Source: Smallanthus sonchifolius
Taxonomy: Eukaryota; Streptophyta; Magnoliopsida; Asterales; Asteraceae
Assembly (NCBI GenBank): GCA_023525975.1
Contig: CM042030.1
Span: 23,058,350-23,122,349 of the forward strand
Reading direction: 5' to 3'
Length of the DNA stretch: 64,000 nucleotides
How positions within the stretch are numbered: the first letter of the stretch is position 1; each line of letters opens with the position of its first letter. Positions 45,944-56,554 of the stretch are shown here, piece after piece. A program made the translations under genes and the position numbers. The notes beneath the pieces are model-generated. The model had not been told where the DNA came from, made no database searches, and saw nothing but the letters and a program-made list of their open reading frames with translations.

Positions 45944-47882
45944 TCCGTCCAAGTCATTCACCGTGGGGTGCACCTGTCTTATTCGTCAAGAAGAAGGATG
46001 GATCATTCCGCATGTGTATTGACTACCGCGAACTCAACAAACTTACCATCAAGAACCGTTATCCATTGCCTAGAATTGATGATCTCTTTGATCAACTTCA
46101 AGGCTCTACTTGTTTCTCGAAGATTGATCTTCGATCTGGTTATCACCAACTCCGTGTACAAGAGGAAGATATTCCAAAGACTGCCTTCCGAACAAGGTAT
46201 GGTCACTACGAGTTCAAGGTCATGCCTTTTGGGCTAACCAATGCACATGCGGTTTTCATGGACCTCATGAATCGTGTATGTAAATCATACCTTGACAAAT
46301 TCGTGATCGTCTTCATTGATGATATCTTCATCTACTCCAACACTAAATCCGACCATGAGCAACACCTTAAGTTGGTTTTGAACCTCTTGAGGAAGGAACA
46401 ACTATATGCCAAATTCTCCAAATGTGAATTTTGGCTAAAGGAAGTTCAATTCCTGGGTCATATCGTCAACGAAAAAGGAATTCATGTGGACCCTGCTAAG
46501 ATCGAAGCTATTAAGAATTGGAATGCCCCTAAGACCCCCACCGAAGTTCGTTCATTTCTTGGTCTTGCGGGATATTATCGTCGTTTCATTTCAAATTTCT
46601 CTAAGATTGCTGTTCCACTCACCGCTTTGACCCACAAGGGTAAACCTTATGAATGGGGACCAAAGCAAGAAGAAGCCTTCCAAACTCTCAAGCAAAAGTT
46701 GTGCGATGCTCCAATTTTGACTCTTCCTGATGGCAACGATGATCTGGTGGTATACTGCGATGCATCAAACCAAGGTCTCGGTTGTGTTCTCATGCATCGG
46801 GGCAAGGTGATCGCTTATGCATTAAGACAACTTAAACTTCACGAAAAGAATTATACGACGCATGATCTTGAGTTGGGTTCGGTCGTCTTCTCACTAAAGA
46901 TTTGGAGGCATTATCTCTATGGCACGAAATGTGTGGTGTTCACTGACCACAAAAGTCTCCAACACATCTTTAATAAAAAAGAACTCAACATGAGGCAACG
47001 ACGTTGGTCGAGCTCCTTAACGACTACGACTGTGAGATTCGGTACCATCCCGGTAAAGCAAATGTTGTGGCCGATGCCTTGAGTCGTAAGGACCACGTTA
47101 TGCTTCATTGTGTTAGGATTCAAAGCGATATTCAAAATCGCATTTTAGAAGCTCAACACGTCTCGGTCACCGAGGGTAATCTGTATAACGAAATGTCATG
47201 TGGTGTTGAACTCCTATTAGAAACCAAACCTAATGGCCTCCTATATTACTTGAGTCGTATCTGGGTCCCCGATCATGATCACCTTCACGCAGTCCTTATG
47301 AACGAGGCACACAAAACTCGTTACTCCGTCCATCCCGGGGCTGATAAAATGTATAAGGGTCTTCACCAACAATACTGGTGGCCCGGGATGAAGAAAGACA
47401 TCGCCCTCTATGTTGCCAAATGTCTGACTTGCTCCAAAGTCAAAGCCGAACACCAACGTCCTTCCGGTTTACTTGAACAACCGGAAATTCCAGTGTGGAA
47501 ATGGGAGAACTTAGCTATGGATTTTATTACCAAACTCCCTCGCACCTCAAGTAGTTATGATAGCATTTGGGTGATCATTGACCGCCTCACTAAATCCGCT
47601 CATTTCTTACCTATCCGTGAAGAATATCGGGTTAGGAAATTGGCCCAAATTTACATAGACGAAATTGTGAGCCGTCACGGTGTTCCCTTAAACCTAATCT
47701 CCGATAGAGATGCTCGATTCACCTCCCGGTTATGGCAATCTCTCCAAAATGCTCTTGGTACACGATTGGATTTAAACATGTCTTACCACCCCCAAACTGA
47801 TGGTCAGACCGGGCGTACAATCCAAACTCTTGAAGACATGCTTAGAGCTTGTGTAATTGATTTTGGTGGCATTTGGGATTCA

Positions 47883-47887
47883 CATCT
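47883..47887. repeat. Solo C LTR target-site duplication CATCT (left)
   Basis: Identical to 49835-49839. Confidence 0.9.
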
Positions 47888-49834
47888 TGTAACATCCTAA
47901 AATGGCGAGAAATAAAGTTAGCGAGTTCAAGTGGGCCAAAGTCGGGCCGGGTCGATCGCGAACCGTGCTTGGGGAGGTCTCCCCTATAAATAGCCCAAGG
48001 CCCTCACTTCTCCTCTTTTGCAATTCTAGAGAGAGAAAACTCATAGAGAGAGAAAGTGTCGAAATCGCACAAGATTGCACCAGCTCGTGTCTCCTGCACT
48101 CGTGAAGGAAACCTCCAAATCAGAATCGTCATCCAGGTAACCATTCGAGCTAAATTTGAGATTTTTGCTTAAGTTGGGTATCCGGGTTTTCAGGTGAAAA
48201 TAGGACGTTTTTACAGATGAAATTTGAGAATAAGCTTAGGTTTAGTATCTGGAATGAAAACCGGTTGTTTTGAGCAAAGAAAGTTGAAGTTTTGACATAA
48301 TCGAACTCGAATGCGTGAATTTCGGGACTGTTTGGGAAGATGACTGCTGGTGCGCAAGTTCGCCTGTCAAGTTCGCTTGGTGGAGGCGAACTTATCAAGT
48401 TCGCCGATTATGTTCACCTGGCAAGTTCGCCTGGCCAAAGGTAAGCGAACTTATTAAGTTCGCCTAGGCCAGAGGAAGCGAACTTAGCATTAAGTTCGCC
48501 TATATCAGTTGAGTAAAAGTGTGAATTGAGGTTAGGTTTGATATATGTGTTTTGTAACCAATTCAGGTCACCTGTGACGCTCGTTGGGTCGTAGTTAGGA
48601 CAGATCTGAGACTAGCTTATAAGGTGAGTTCTAGAAGCCTCTTTTAAATGTTTTATATAATGTCTTCGGGCTGGTGTGCTTACATATGAAATGATGTTTT
48701 ATGAAATGATGTTTATGAAACTATGTTTACGAAATGAAATGATTTGGAACGAACGGTTTATGGAATGAAAGTTTTATGAACGGAATGTTTACTAACGAAT
48801 GTTTATAAAGAAATGGTTTAAAGTAAAGGTAAAGGGTTTCGAAAACGGGTAAAAAGGTTTTATGAAAAGAGAAGAAAAAAGGGCAAAGGTTTTAAAGAAG
48901 TCATTACAAATCTAATCTGTCGAATGAATGGAATTGACGAATGAAGTCTGGGAATGAGATGCCTAGCCTTGTGGTAGATTATGGACAGCGAGCCATAGTT
49001 GCCATAAGAACAACAGGGGCAGTGTCTTAGTGGCCTGCCAATGGTTTGATGTTGTACAACTGGTATGGAGTAACGACGGTTACTCAGGGGTTAACGTGAC
49101 CCTACATCAGGTTAAATTATGATCCAACGGTGTTATGGCTGAGAGCCATAGCCGTCGATGGAGGTTGTCGGTCTATGGTCATGAGAGCCATAGGGGCAAC
49201 TGAATGGGTATTGTCGGTCCTCGTGCAGTTAGCCTTGGGGGCAATACCAAAAAGGGAATTGACGGAATGTTGTGGCAATGACGGCGATACGTAACGGTTG
49301 TCCACGACATGTAGGGTTCCTTCGGGGACACAGAGACGCGTAAAGAAAGATACAGATTTTAGATAGTAATGTATGACTTAAATGAATGTTAAATGTTTTA
49401 AACAAATGATCCGTTCAATGTGTTTAAATGTTTGAAGGTTTATGAATGAAAGGCCCTGTTTTCTTATACGTGATGTTAAACCCTAATGAATGTTTTGAAT
49501 GACGAACCATTTCTTAAATCAAACGAAAACTAGAACTCACCAGCGTAGCTGACTTTTTAGTGTGCACATTCAGGTTAAGGCATGTTATGAGGATGGACAG
49601 TGATGCTTGGCTAGCGAGAGGAGTTACCCGACTGACTATGAAGACTGGCATCCCGTTATGTGTAGTTATGATGTATTTATGTTTTAAACAATGTTTACGC
49701 TTCCGCATGTATGAACAATGATGACGTTATGTTTGAATGAAATTTTCCGCTGCGTTATTTGATATTCATGTTTAAGAACTGTTTGTGAATGAGTAAATCC
49801 AACAAGTGAGGCCTCTCGGGTTTGGGGCCTTACA
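47888..49834 (+). repeat. Solo LTR of family C in A3 integrase
   Basis: 1,947 bp, TGTAACATCCTAAAATGG to TTTGGGGCCTTACA, with perfect CATCT duplications and no internal region. TATA-like box 47985-47992, first donor CAG|GTAACC (from 48137), AAGTTCGC palindrome array 48352-48502, second donor AAG|GTGAGT (from 48624), and acceptor ATTCAG ending at 49573. The LTR ends resemble family B (CCTTACA), the body does not. Confidence 0.92.
48352..48502. repeat. AAGTTCGC palindrome array in the solo C LTR
   Basis: Repeated arms AAGTTCGCC and GGCGAACTT or GCGAACTTA in direct and inverted order (for example GCGAACTTA-T-TAAGTTCGC). It differs in sequence from the TCGAAACT arrays but lies at the same place in the LTR layout. 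Confidence 0.8.
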
Positions 49835-49839
49835 CATCT
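49835..49839. repeat. Solo C LTR target-site duplication CATCT (right)
   Basis: Matches 47883-47887; the A3 integrase frame resumes exactly. Confidence 0.9.
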
Positions 49840-50529
49840 CCCCCTAATTGAATTCTCTTACAACAATAGCTACCACACAAGTGTCAATATGGCTCCATTT
49901 GAAGCTCTCTATGGTCGTAAGTGTCGTTCCCCTATCCGTTGGAATGAGATTGGTGAAGCACAAATCACCAGTCCCGAGCTAATCCAAGAAACATCCGACA
50001 AGATCATTCAAATCCGTGACAACATTCGAGTAGCGAGGAGTCGGCAAAAGAGTTATGCTGATAAACGACGAAAACCCTTGGAATTCTAAGTCGGTGACCT
50101 TGTCCTTCTAAAGGTGTCTCCATGGAAAGGCGTGATCCGTTTTGAAAAGAAAGGCAAGCTAGCACCTCGCTATGTGGGTCCATTCAAGATCCTAGAAAGG
50201 ATTGGGAAAGTGGCTTACAAACTCGAGTTACCTCCATCACTGAGCAATGTGCATCCTACCTTTCATGTGTCTAACCTAAAGAAATGTCTTACTGATGAGA
50301 ATCTCTATATACCTCTTGATGACGTGCGCATTGACGAAAGATGCACTTCGTTGAGAGACCTGTAGAGATCATGGGTCGCGAGATCAAACAACTCAAGCGA
50401 AGCCGTATTCCTATTATCAAAGTTCGTTGGGAATCAAAACGTGGTCCCGAGTTTACTTGGGAACGTGAGGACCAAATGAAGCTCAAATACCCGCACCTCT
50501 TTGATGATTCAGTCGCCTCAACTAGCTAA
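49835..50529 (+). pseudogene. A3 C-terminal integrase and chromodomain
   Basis: Resumes with PLIEFSYNNSYHTSVNMAPF. A TAA at about 50087-50089 replaces the Gln of EFQVGD. The GPFKILERIGKVAYKLELP module follows, then a frameshift near 50338. The chromodomain is open in the last frame (IPIIKVRWESKRGPEFTWER) to the TAA at 50527-50529. The chromodomain is thought to steer integration to heterochromatin. Confidence 0.87.
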
Positions 50530-51500
50530 ATTTCGTGACGAAATTCCCTCAACTTGGGGATACTATAACATCCGTGATTTTTCTAGTGTTATGAACCATT
50601 TATACAAGTTTAAGTTTTATAAAAGAATTAAACAAAACTTTCCTTTATAAATTTATTTTAATAAAATGTTTAATGTTAAACTTTTCTTATAAATCTTATA
50701 AAAACTATTTTTATAAATAATTTAAGAAGGTTGAAATAAATTAAAGGGGTAAACCCCAATTTTTAAATTTGAGCCCCTTTGACTTTTAAAGGTCAACAAA
50801 TTCAAACTTCTTGCAAATCAAGGTTCAAATTGATCGAACCCGATGGTTACGGACTTTTCATGGATACCTAATCATTATATCGATCAGTTTCAAGCCATTT
50901 TAACATCCCAATTTAACAAAATGCGCGACTCATTTTGAAATTCAAACAGTTTGACCTATCGGGGTCAAACCGTGTTCAACCCAACCCCAAATCAGGGAAT
51001 TCGAGCGTAATCAATCCCGTAAATCACGTAGAAACGATCCACTAATGTATTCGACCCTATTTCGTGACTCAATTCGTTCAAATTCAAACCAATTGCGCGT
51101 AATCGGATCCCGACAGTTTACACTTACCTTTTGAAATCGAATTGAGTAATTAAGACAAAATTAAACGAATTAATACAGCCACACACCTTCGTAGGATCCC
51201 ATTCAAACTCACGGAACTCTTCCTCGCGTCTGATTACCTCTCTAGAGCTCGGCCAAGGATCAAGAACAGTCGGAGTTGCGTTCTAGTCGTCCTCCCTCAA
51301 GCCCTCACCAAACCAGGTAAGCTTTACGTCGTTTGATTCGTATTAGGGTCCCTGTCAATAGCCCCTTATCAATTCGGGTTAACAAAACCTATCGAAATCA
51401 ATTCGATTTAGGGTTCATGACCTGTTCTTACGATTTCAGATTTGGGGCTTGATTTCAATTTTCCTATTTTGTTATATGGAATCCTCTAGTTAACAGCGTA

Positions 51501-51578
51501 ACCGTCTAGCCCAGCCGATAAGCCACTGCACCGCTGGACTAGACGGCGTGGGTTCGAAACCCACAACCCCGTCCTTTT
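51501..51578 (+). other. tRNA-like module 1 in the A3 3' LTR
   Basis: Same as 11424-11502, with the perfect GTGGG/CCCAC T-arm and a T run. Confidence 0.6.
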
Positions 51579-51660
51579 TGCGCAGACTATAAACACCAGA
51601 CCCGGACCCCTCACCCTTTCACGTTAATACTAAATTGAACCGGGTAAACTACCAGTATTA

Positions 51661-51731
51661 GCCCCGTGGTCCAGTGGTCTTCGCTGCTGGGTTTCCCAGC
51701 GCAGACCCGGGTTCGATCCCGGGCAAACCCA
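51661..51731 (+). other. tRNA-Gly-like module 2 in the A3 3' LTR
   Basis: Same as 11584-11655; one change in the anticodon-arm hairpin (CCCAGCG). Confidence 0.6.
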
Positions 51732-53294
51732 TTTATTTTTAAAACCCGCTTAGAGAACTCCAAAAATTATAAAAAAATAATTTTTATAAACTTTACAAAT
51801 ACTAGAACAGATTTAAACCATTTTACAATTTTTTTTTGCATAGAAATCTCTATTGTTATAAAATTTTATATTTAATACTCAATCTAAATTAGGTATTTAA
51901 TTTGAGTAAATTATTTACAAAAATTTGGGAAAATTTTATAAACACTCTATACAAAGTTTTATAAAATTTAAACATTATATTTTAACACAATAAAATCAGA
52001 TTTATAAATTTTCAAAATGAATTCGTTTTATTTTGAAAAATTGTACATTGAATATTTAATGTAAAAATCTAAATATTTAAATAAAAACTTTTGATTTTAT
52101 AAGATTTATAAAATACTAATGTTATTTAAAACAATCAAATACTTATTTTCAAAATGATAAATAAGTAAGTAAATTTATTTATTTTAATCTACACTAAAAA
52201 TATATAATCACTATTAATTTTATATATCAACACTATTTACATCTTTAAAATTAAATAAATAAAGTAAAATTATTTATTTAATTTTTATTTATCTAATATA
52301 ATTCACATTATTTTTGTAACTAAATAAATAAATAATAACTACTTAAGCTATTTAGTTATTTAAACCCAAATTCAATTATTCTAAAAAAAATAAAAAAACT
52401 ATTTATTTCAATCCTTCATTTTTTATAACACTCATTGTTAAGCAGAAACCATTAACACCTACCCGTTGTACACACATACAATTAAACCCTAGACTTAGAC
52501 CTATACTATTGTACACATTATTTATTTAGATCCATATACTTTACACACTAGGTTAACGTGGTGAGTTACAAGGATCAATTTGCTACCTAGTTTTCGCGTG
52601 CTAGCTACATCCTTGAGTCAGGTGAGTATTACATAGCCCCATTTCATACTTTTACACTTTTTGGGGTGAAACATGAACTCTATTCATACAATTGTTTACA
52701 CTTACACAAACTACACAAACACAAATCCTCCTTACATTCATGTATGCAAATTTGAGCTTTATGTTTGAGTACTAGATGTGTGCAAATTATGTGCAATCAT
52801 TAACTATTTACGCCGACGGTTAACAATGATAGATCTATTGAGTCTGACAAACCCACCCAGATTGGGGTGATTGTTACCGACAACACAATTTGCATGCTAG
52901 TTACAAAGGTTTGATTGTACTTTAGTTACACAATAGCTGCTCCCCATAAATGCCTTATTTATCATGACTTGTAAGGATTTGTTTATTCATGTTTATAGAC
53001 TATCTATGTACAAACCTATGTATGCTCACCAACTTTTTAGTTTACCTTATTTTATTCATGTTTCAGATACTAATGTGTGATTTGATCAAGATATGCTACA
53101 CATAGGCCTTGGGACTTAGTTAATTTGAATGAAGAATTCTATGTATTTCAATTATGTTATTTCTTGGATTTGGTTGTGTTTGGATTATTTGAAATGAAAT
53201 TGATGTTTAATATATTACAATTTAGTCAACCTTGTGCTCATGAACAGTCTACATGTCCCGCCCTGATGATTCCGCCGTCGGTTGGGGTGTGACA

Positions 53295-53299
53295 ACCGA
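53295..53299. repeat. A3 target-site duplication ACCGA (right)
   Basis: Matches 10245-10249. Confidence 0.9.
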
Positions 53300-53541
53300 C
53301 AATACTCATTTAGTTGCCCCTATGGCTCCCATGTCCATAAACCGACAACTTCCATCGACGGCTATGGCACACGACCATAACACCGTCGGATCATCATTTA
53401 ACCTTCATAGGGTCACGTTAACCCTGAGTAACCGTCGTTCCTCCCTTACCAGTTGTACAACATCATAACCATTGACAGGCCATAAAGACATTGCCCATGT
53501 TGTTCTTATGGCAACTATGGCTCGTTGTCCATAATCTACCA
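53295..53541 (-). repeat. C LTR fragment, right piece
   Basis: Continues 9968-10249. The plus strand aligns with the reverse complement of the solo C LTR from about 49227 down to 48970. It breaks at CCATAATCTACCA, where a B LTR starts. Confidence 0.8.
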
Positions 53542-53761
53542 TGTAAGGACCCTTTCCCGGGAAACCTCACTTGTTGGATTTACTCATAAACATAGTCATA
53601 AATACTGAACTTAAATTAAAGACATTCATCATTCAATTACAAATCATTCGTCATTCAATTACATAATATAACATAACTTGACAGCGGAAGTCTTAACACA
53701 TATATTAAAGTGGGATGTCAGTCTTGTGTCGGGTAACCTTCACGCCATCGCACGACCTTTT
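53542..53761 (-). repeat. B-type LTR fragment
   Basis: The plus strand starts TGTAAGGACCCTTTCCCGGG and follows the B1 LTR end to CCTTCACGCCATCGCACGAC. It is then cut by D. The rest should lie right of D, outside the window. Confidence 0.75.
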
Positions 53762-54184
53762 TGTCACATCCCCGGATTTAGTTACTTAATAAATAAATAC
53801 AGGTTGCAACGATTGGTTCATTACACGATAGCGGAAGCGGTAATTGTGATTTCTAGGACTTGATTACATATACAATTACTAAAACTAAGTAATACTATGA
53901 TCTAAGTTCTTTTAGATCAACGATAGACTTGAGACTTGATATTCTACGTCCTTCCAGCTACTAGGAATTGATCCGACATAGCTAGCTTATTCCAACCGTG
54001 CCATGGCTAAAGGTTACCTGAGAAACATACTTGAAAGTGTCAACACAAAGGTTGGTGAGTTCACAGAGTTAGTTATATCCGTGCTTATAGTTTTTCCCGA
54101 AAACATGTACATGACTTTACTGTCATAAAACTAAGTAGTTTTTCTTTGAAAACATTATCATGACTTAACCGTCATAAATCCAAT

Positions 54185-54575
54185 GTTTAAATCTGATCTT
54201 TTTGCCGATCAAAACTCTTTGTTAAACCTGATCATTTTAACCTGATCAGTACTCTTTCGTTTAAACCTGATCACTTTAACCTGATCAGAATTCTTTACTT
54301 TAAACCTGATCACTTTACCCTGATCAGAACTCTTTTGTGTAAAACCTGATCATTTTAACCTGATCAGATCTCTTTTGATAAACCTGATCACTTTACCCTG
54401 ATCAGAACTCTTTTGTGTAAAACCTGATCAGAACTCTTTTATGTAAAACCTGATCATTTTAACCTGATCAGAACCCTTTTGTGTAAAACCTGATCATTTT
54501 AACCTGATCATTTTAACCTGATCAGAACTCTTTTGATAAACCTGATCACTTTACCCTGAACAGAACTCTTTTGTA
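54185..54575. repeat. TGATCA array in the D 3' LTR
   Basis: Units of about 40 bp, each with CCTGATCA-TTTTAAC-CTGATCAGAACTCTTTTG. TGATCA is self-complementary. Copy number differs slightly from the 5' LTR array (62277-62660). Confidence 0.85.
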
Positions 54576-55365
54576 TGTATTACCAATGAATATGATTACT
54601 AATCCGATCTATTGACCCCATTTGTAAGCTTGCAAGGAATACAAAATAGTATGTAATGTACGAGACCGTAACCAAACCCCAACTTTATGTGCCTCCCCTC
54701 GCCTTTCTGCGAGTAAGACAATATGCGGTCATTCGGCCATTTTGACCCCTGGTTAGCGCGACTAACCATGACCGGAGGCGTCACCCCCAATAGTACTATT
54801 CATATAATCCCGGGCTAAATCCATAGCTAATGGTTACTAATTTATTACGAGGACTTTAAGCGCTTTATTGTTCCCTCAATACATACATACGGTCAGATCA
54901 TTAGTTCCATTCATTTATACACAAAAGTCTTTTACAAGTATGTTTCCACCCCAAATCATTTCAAAAACTTAGAAAAAGGGGGATTAGTGAAACTCACAAA
55001 GAGTTAAACCAGAGTGTTCATATTGTCAAACGTGTAGGCAATTGTATTTCATGTTTTCAAAACATAACAAGTAAATATGTTTCTCCCCCGATATTTACAA
55101 AACAGTAAAGAGTTAAAAGGGGGCCGTGAACTCACCTTGTGTCCGATGAAATCCTAGCAAACAAACTTGTGCTAGTTCTTGTATATCCGTACCCTAATCA
55201 CACAAGGGTACTAATGTGTTAAAACTACCCGTCTTATACGTAAGTTGTTCATCCGACTTAACAGATCTGATTGCTTTTGTTTTAAATATCTTTTTAGTTT
55301 TTCAACACTTGTTTCGTCATAAAGTAGTTCTAAGTTACTGCCTCATGGGACTGATGACCAGTTAT

Positions 55366-55663
55366 CGAAACTACATAGTTTCGATTGAACAAAACAGAAC
55401 AGATGTCGAAACTACCTAGTTTCGATTGAGTAAACTGAGTATCGAAACTACCTAGTTTCGATTGGCAAGAATAGTATCGAAACTACCTAGTTTCGATTGA
55501 GTAAATAGATATCGAAACTCCTAGTTTCGATTGAACAACCGGTATCGAAACTCCTAGTTTCGATTGAATAACTGGTATCGAAACTCCTAGTTTCGATCGA
55601 TAGGTATCGAAACTCCCAGTTTCGATTGACTAACAGGTATCGAAACTATAGTTTCGATATCTG
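55366..55663. repeat. ATCGAAACT palindrome array in the D 3' LTR
   Basis: About nine units: arms ATCGAAACTA and TAGTTTCGAT around CC or shorter spacers, then TGAGTAAA or similar. The arms are the same as in A1 and B1. Confidence 0.9.
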
Positions 55664-56554
55664 CACTTTGATTTACAGAATTCACTCTGTATATTTTTAT
55701 GTTCAAATCTTGAGTTTGACACAGTTTTCTTGTTATCTTACTTTCTTTTGAACGATTTGTATATTTAGTTACGGTTTTAAAGCAAATAATATGGATGGTA
55801 TCGATTTTTTACCTCAAACCGAGAATGGCGATCTTTAGAGAAAAACAGAGAAGTAGTCTTGAATCTTTTGCTAAGCTTTCTTCAAGAACACTTGAAATTC
55901 TCCTTATGACACCGAATTATGGTGATTTTCGCTTTAAAACTGGACTTCGAGATGAAAGAGAATTGTGAAATTGCCGTAAGAAAAAGAGAAAGCTTGAAAG
56001 TGAAGGTGAGGTTTCGACTGAAGATGTATGGTTTTCCTCTGAATTTGAGTGAAATAGGCAAGTGGGAGAATGGCTCCCTGACTCTCGGCCAAGAAAGTCA
56101 AGAAATAGGTTTAGGGGTTAATGATAACAAATTTTTAAGTATTAATTTATTATGGTATCAGTATCAATTAGAGTTTTAAAGGGGTAATTTAATTCAGTTT
56201 CGATTCTTCACGGTATTATAATTTTTAACCATTTTATGGCTCGTTGAAGAAAATATTAGAATCTTGGCTCAACGTAAATTTTGTGTAATATATATATATA
56301 TATATATTTCTGGTTATTTTATTTAACCATTTACGTTCGCATTAAGTCGGGTTATCCTGCTTACTTTTTCTAGTAACTCTTTACGGTTTACTAGACTTGG
56401 AACAAACTTCTTTGCTAGACTTCTTGACTTTACTTAGTCAAAATAAAATATCAGGAAATAATAATTATGAACGTGCGTTTATGAAATGTGGATATTGACC
56501 TGAAATGCTGGGTGTCACATTCTCCCCATGTTACAGAGAATTTCGTCCCGAAAT

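Larger units (their letters stand above)
45939..47887 (+). pseudogene. A3 RT, RNase H and N-terminal integrase
   Basis: Continues A3 pol after A2. RT begins FIRPSHSPWGAPVLFVKKKD, with catalytic FIDDIFIYS. RNase H has YCDASNQGLGC and FTDHKSLQHI. A frameshift near 47008 follows NMRQRRW. Integrase then has HKTRYSVHPGADK, CLTCSKVKAEHQ, IIDRLTKSAHF and SDRDARFTS. The Glu of the third catalytic motif is kept in the following TLEDM stretch, although the QTER motif reads QTGR. The solo C LTR cuts it after GGIWDSHL. Confidence 0.9.
10250..53294 (+). mobile_element. A3: full-length Tekay-like chromovirus holding A2 and a solo C LTR
   Basis: Both LTRs (10250-13226 and 50564-53294), PBS (13230-13242), gag, protease, RT, RNase H, integrase and chromodomain are present. 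Total span is 43,045 bp, but about 10,950 bp once A2 and the solo C LTR are removed. It lies inside a minus-strand C LTR with ACCGA duplications on both sides. It is the oldest element of the main nest, consistent with its diverged LTRs and many coding breaks. Confidence 0.95.
50564..53294 (+). repeat. A3 3' LTR
   Basis: 2,731 bp. It starts TATAACATCC, so the canonical TG terminus is mutated to TA. tRNA-like modules at 51501-51578 and 51661-51731; second intron 52622-53066, in which the branch-like TTGAC is TTTAC. A purine tract TTGGGGATAC precedes it. It lacks the block at about 10281-10512 of the 5' LTR. Confidence 0.92.
53762..56519 (-). repeat. D 3' LTR
   Basis: 2,758 bp. In element sense it begins TGTGACACCCAGCATTTCAG and ends GGGGATGTGACA. 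It carries a (TA)n run near 56290-56306, first donor GAG|GTAAAA (from 55812), palindrome array 55366-55663, second intron 54018-55135 and a TGATCA array 54185-54575 within it. The donor-side block (GTGAGTT...CCCC...GGGG) is present twice, at about 55135 and 54998. A purine tract CATGGGGAGA (element sense) abuts at 56520. Confidence 0.9.

Noticed and set aside
55919..56179. 86-codon open frame in the D 3' LTR
   Set aside because: It lies antisense to the element in the LTR start region; no recognisable domain and no counterpart in the other families.
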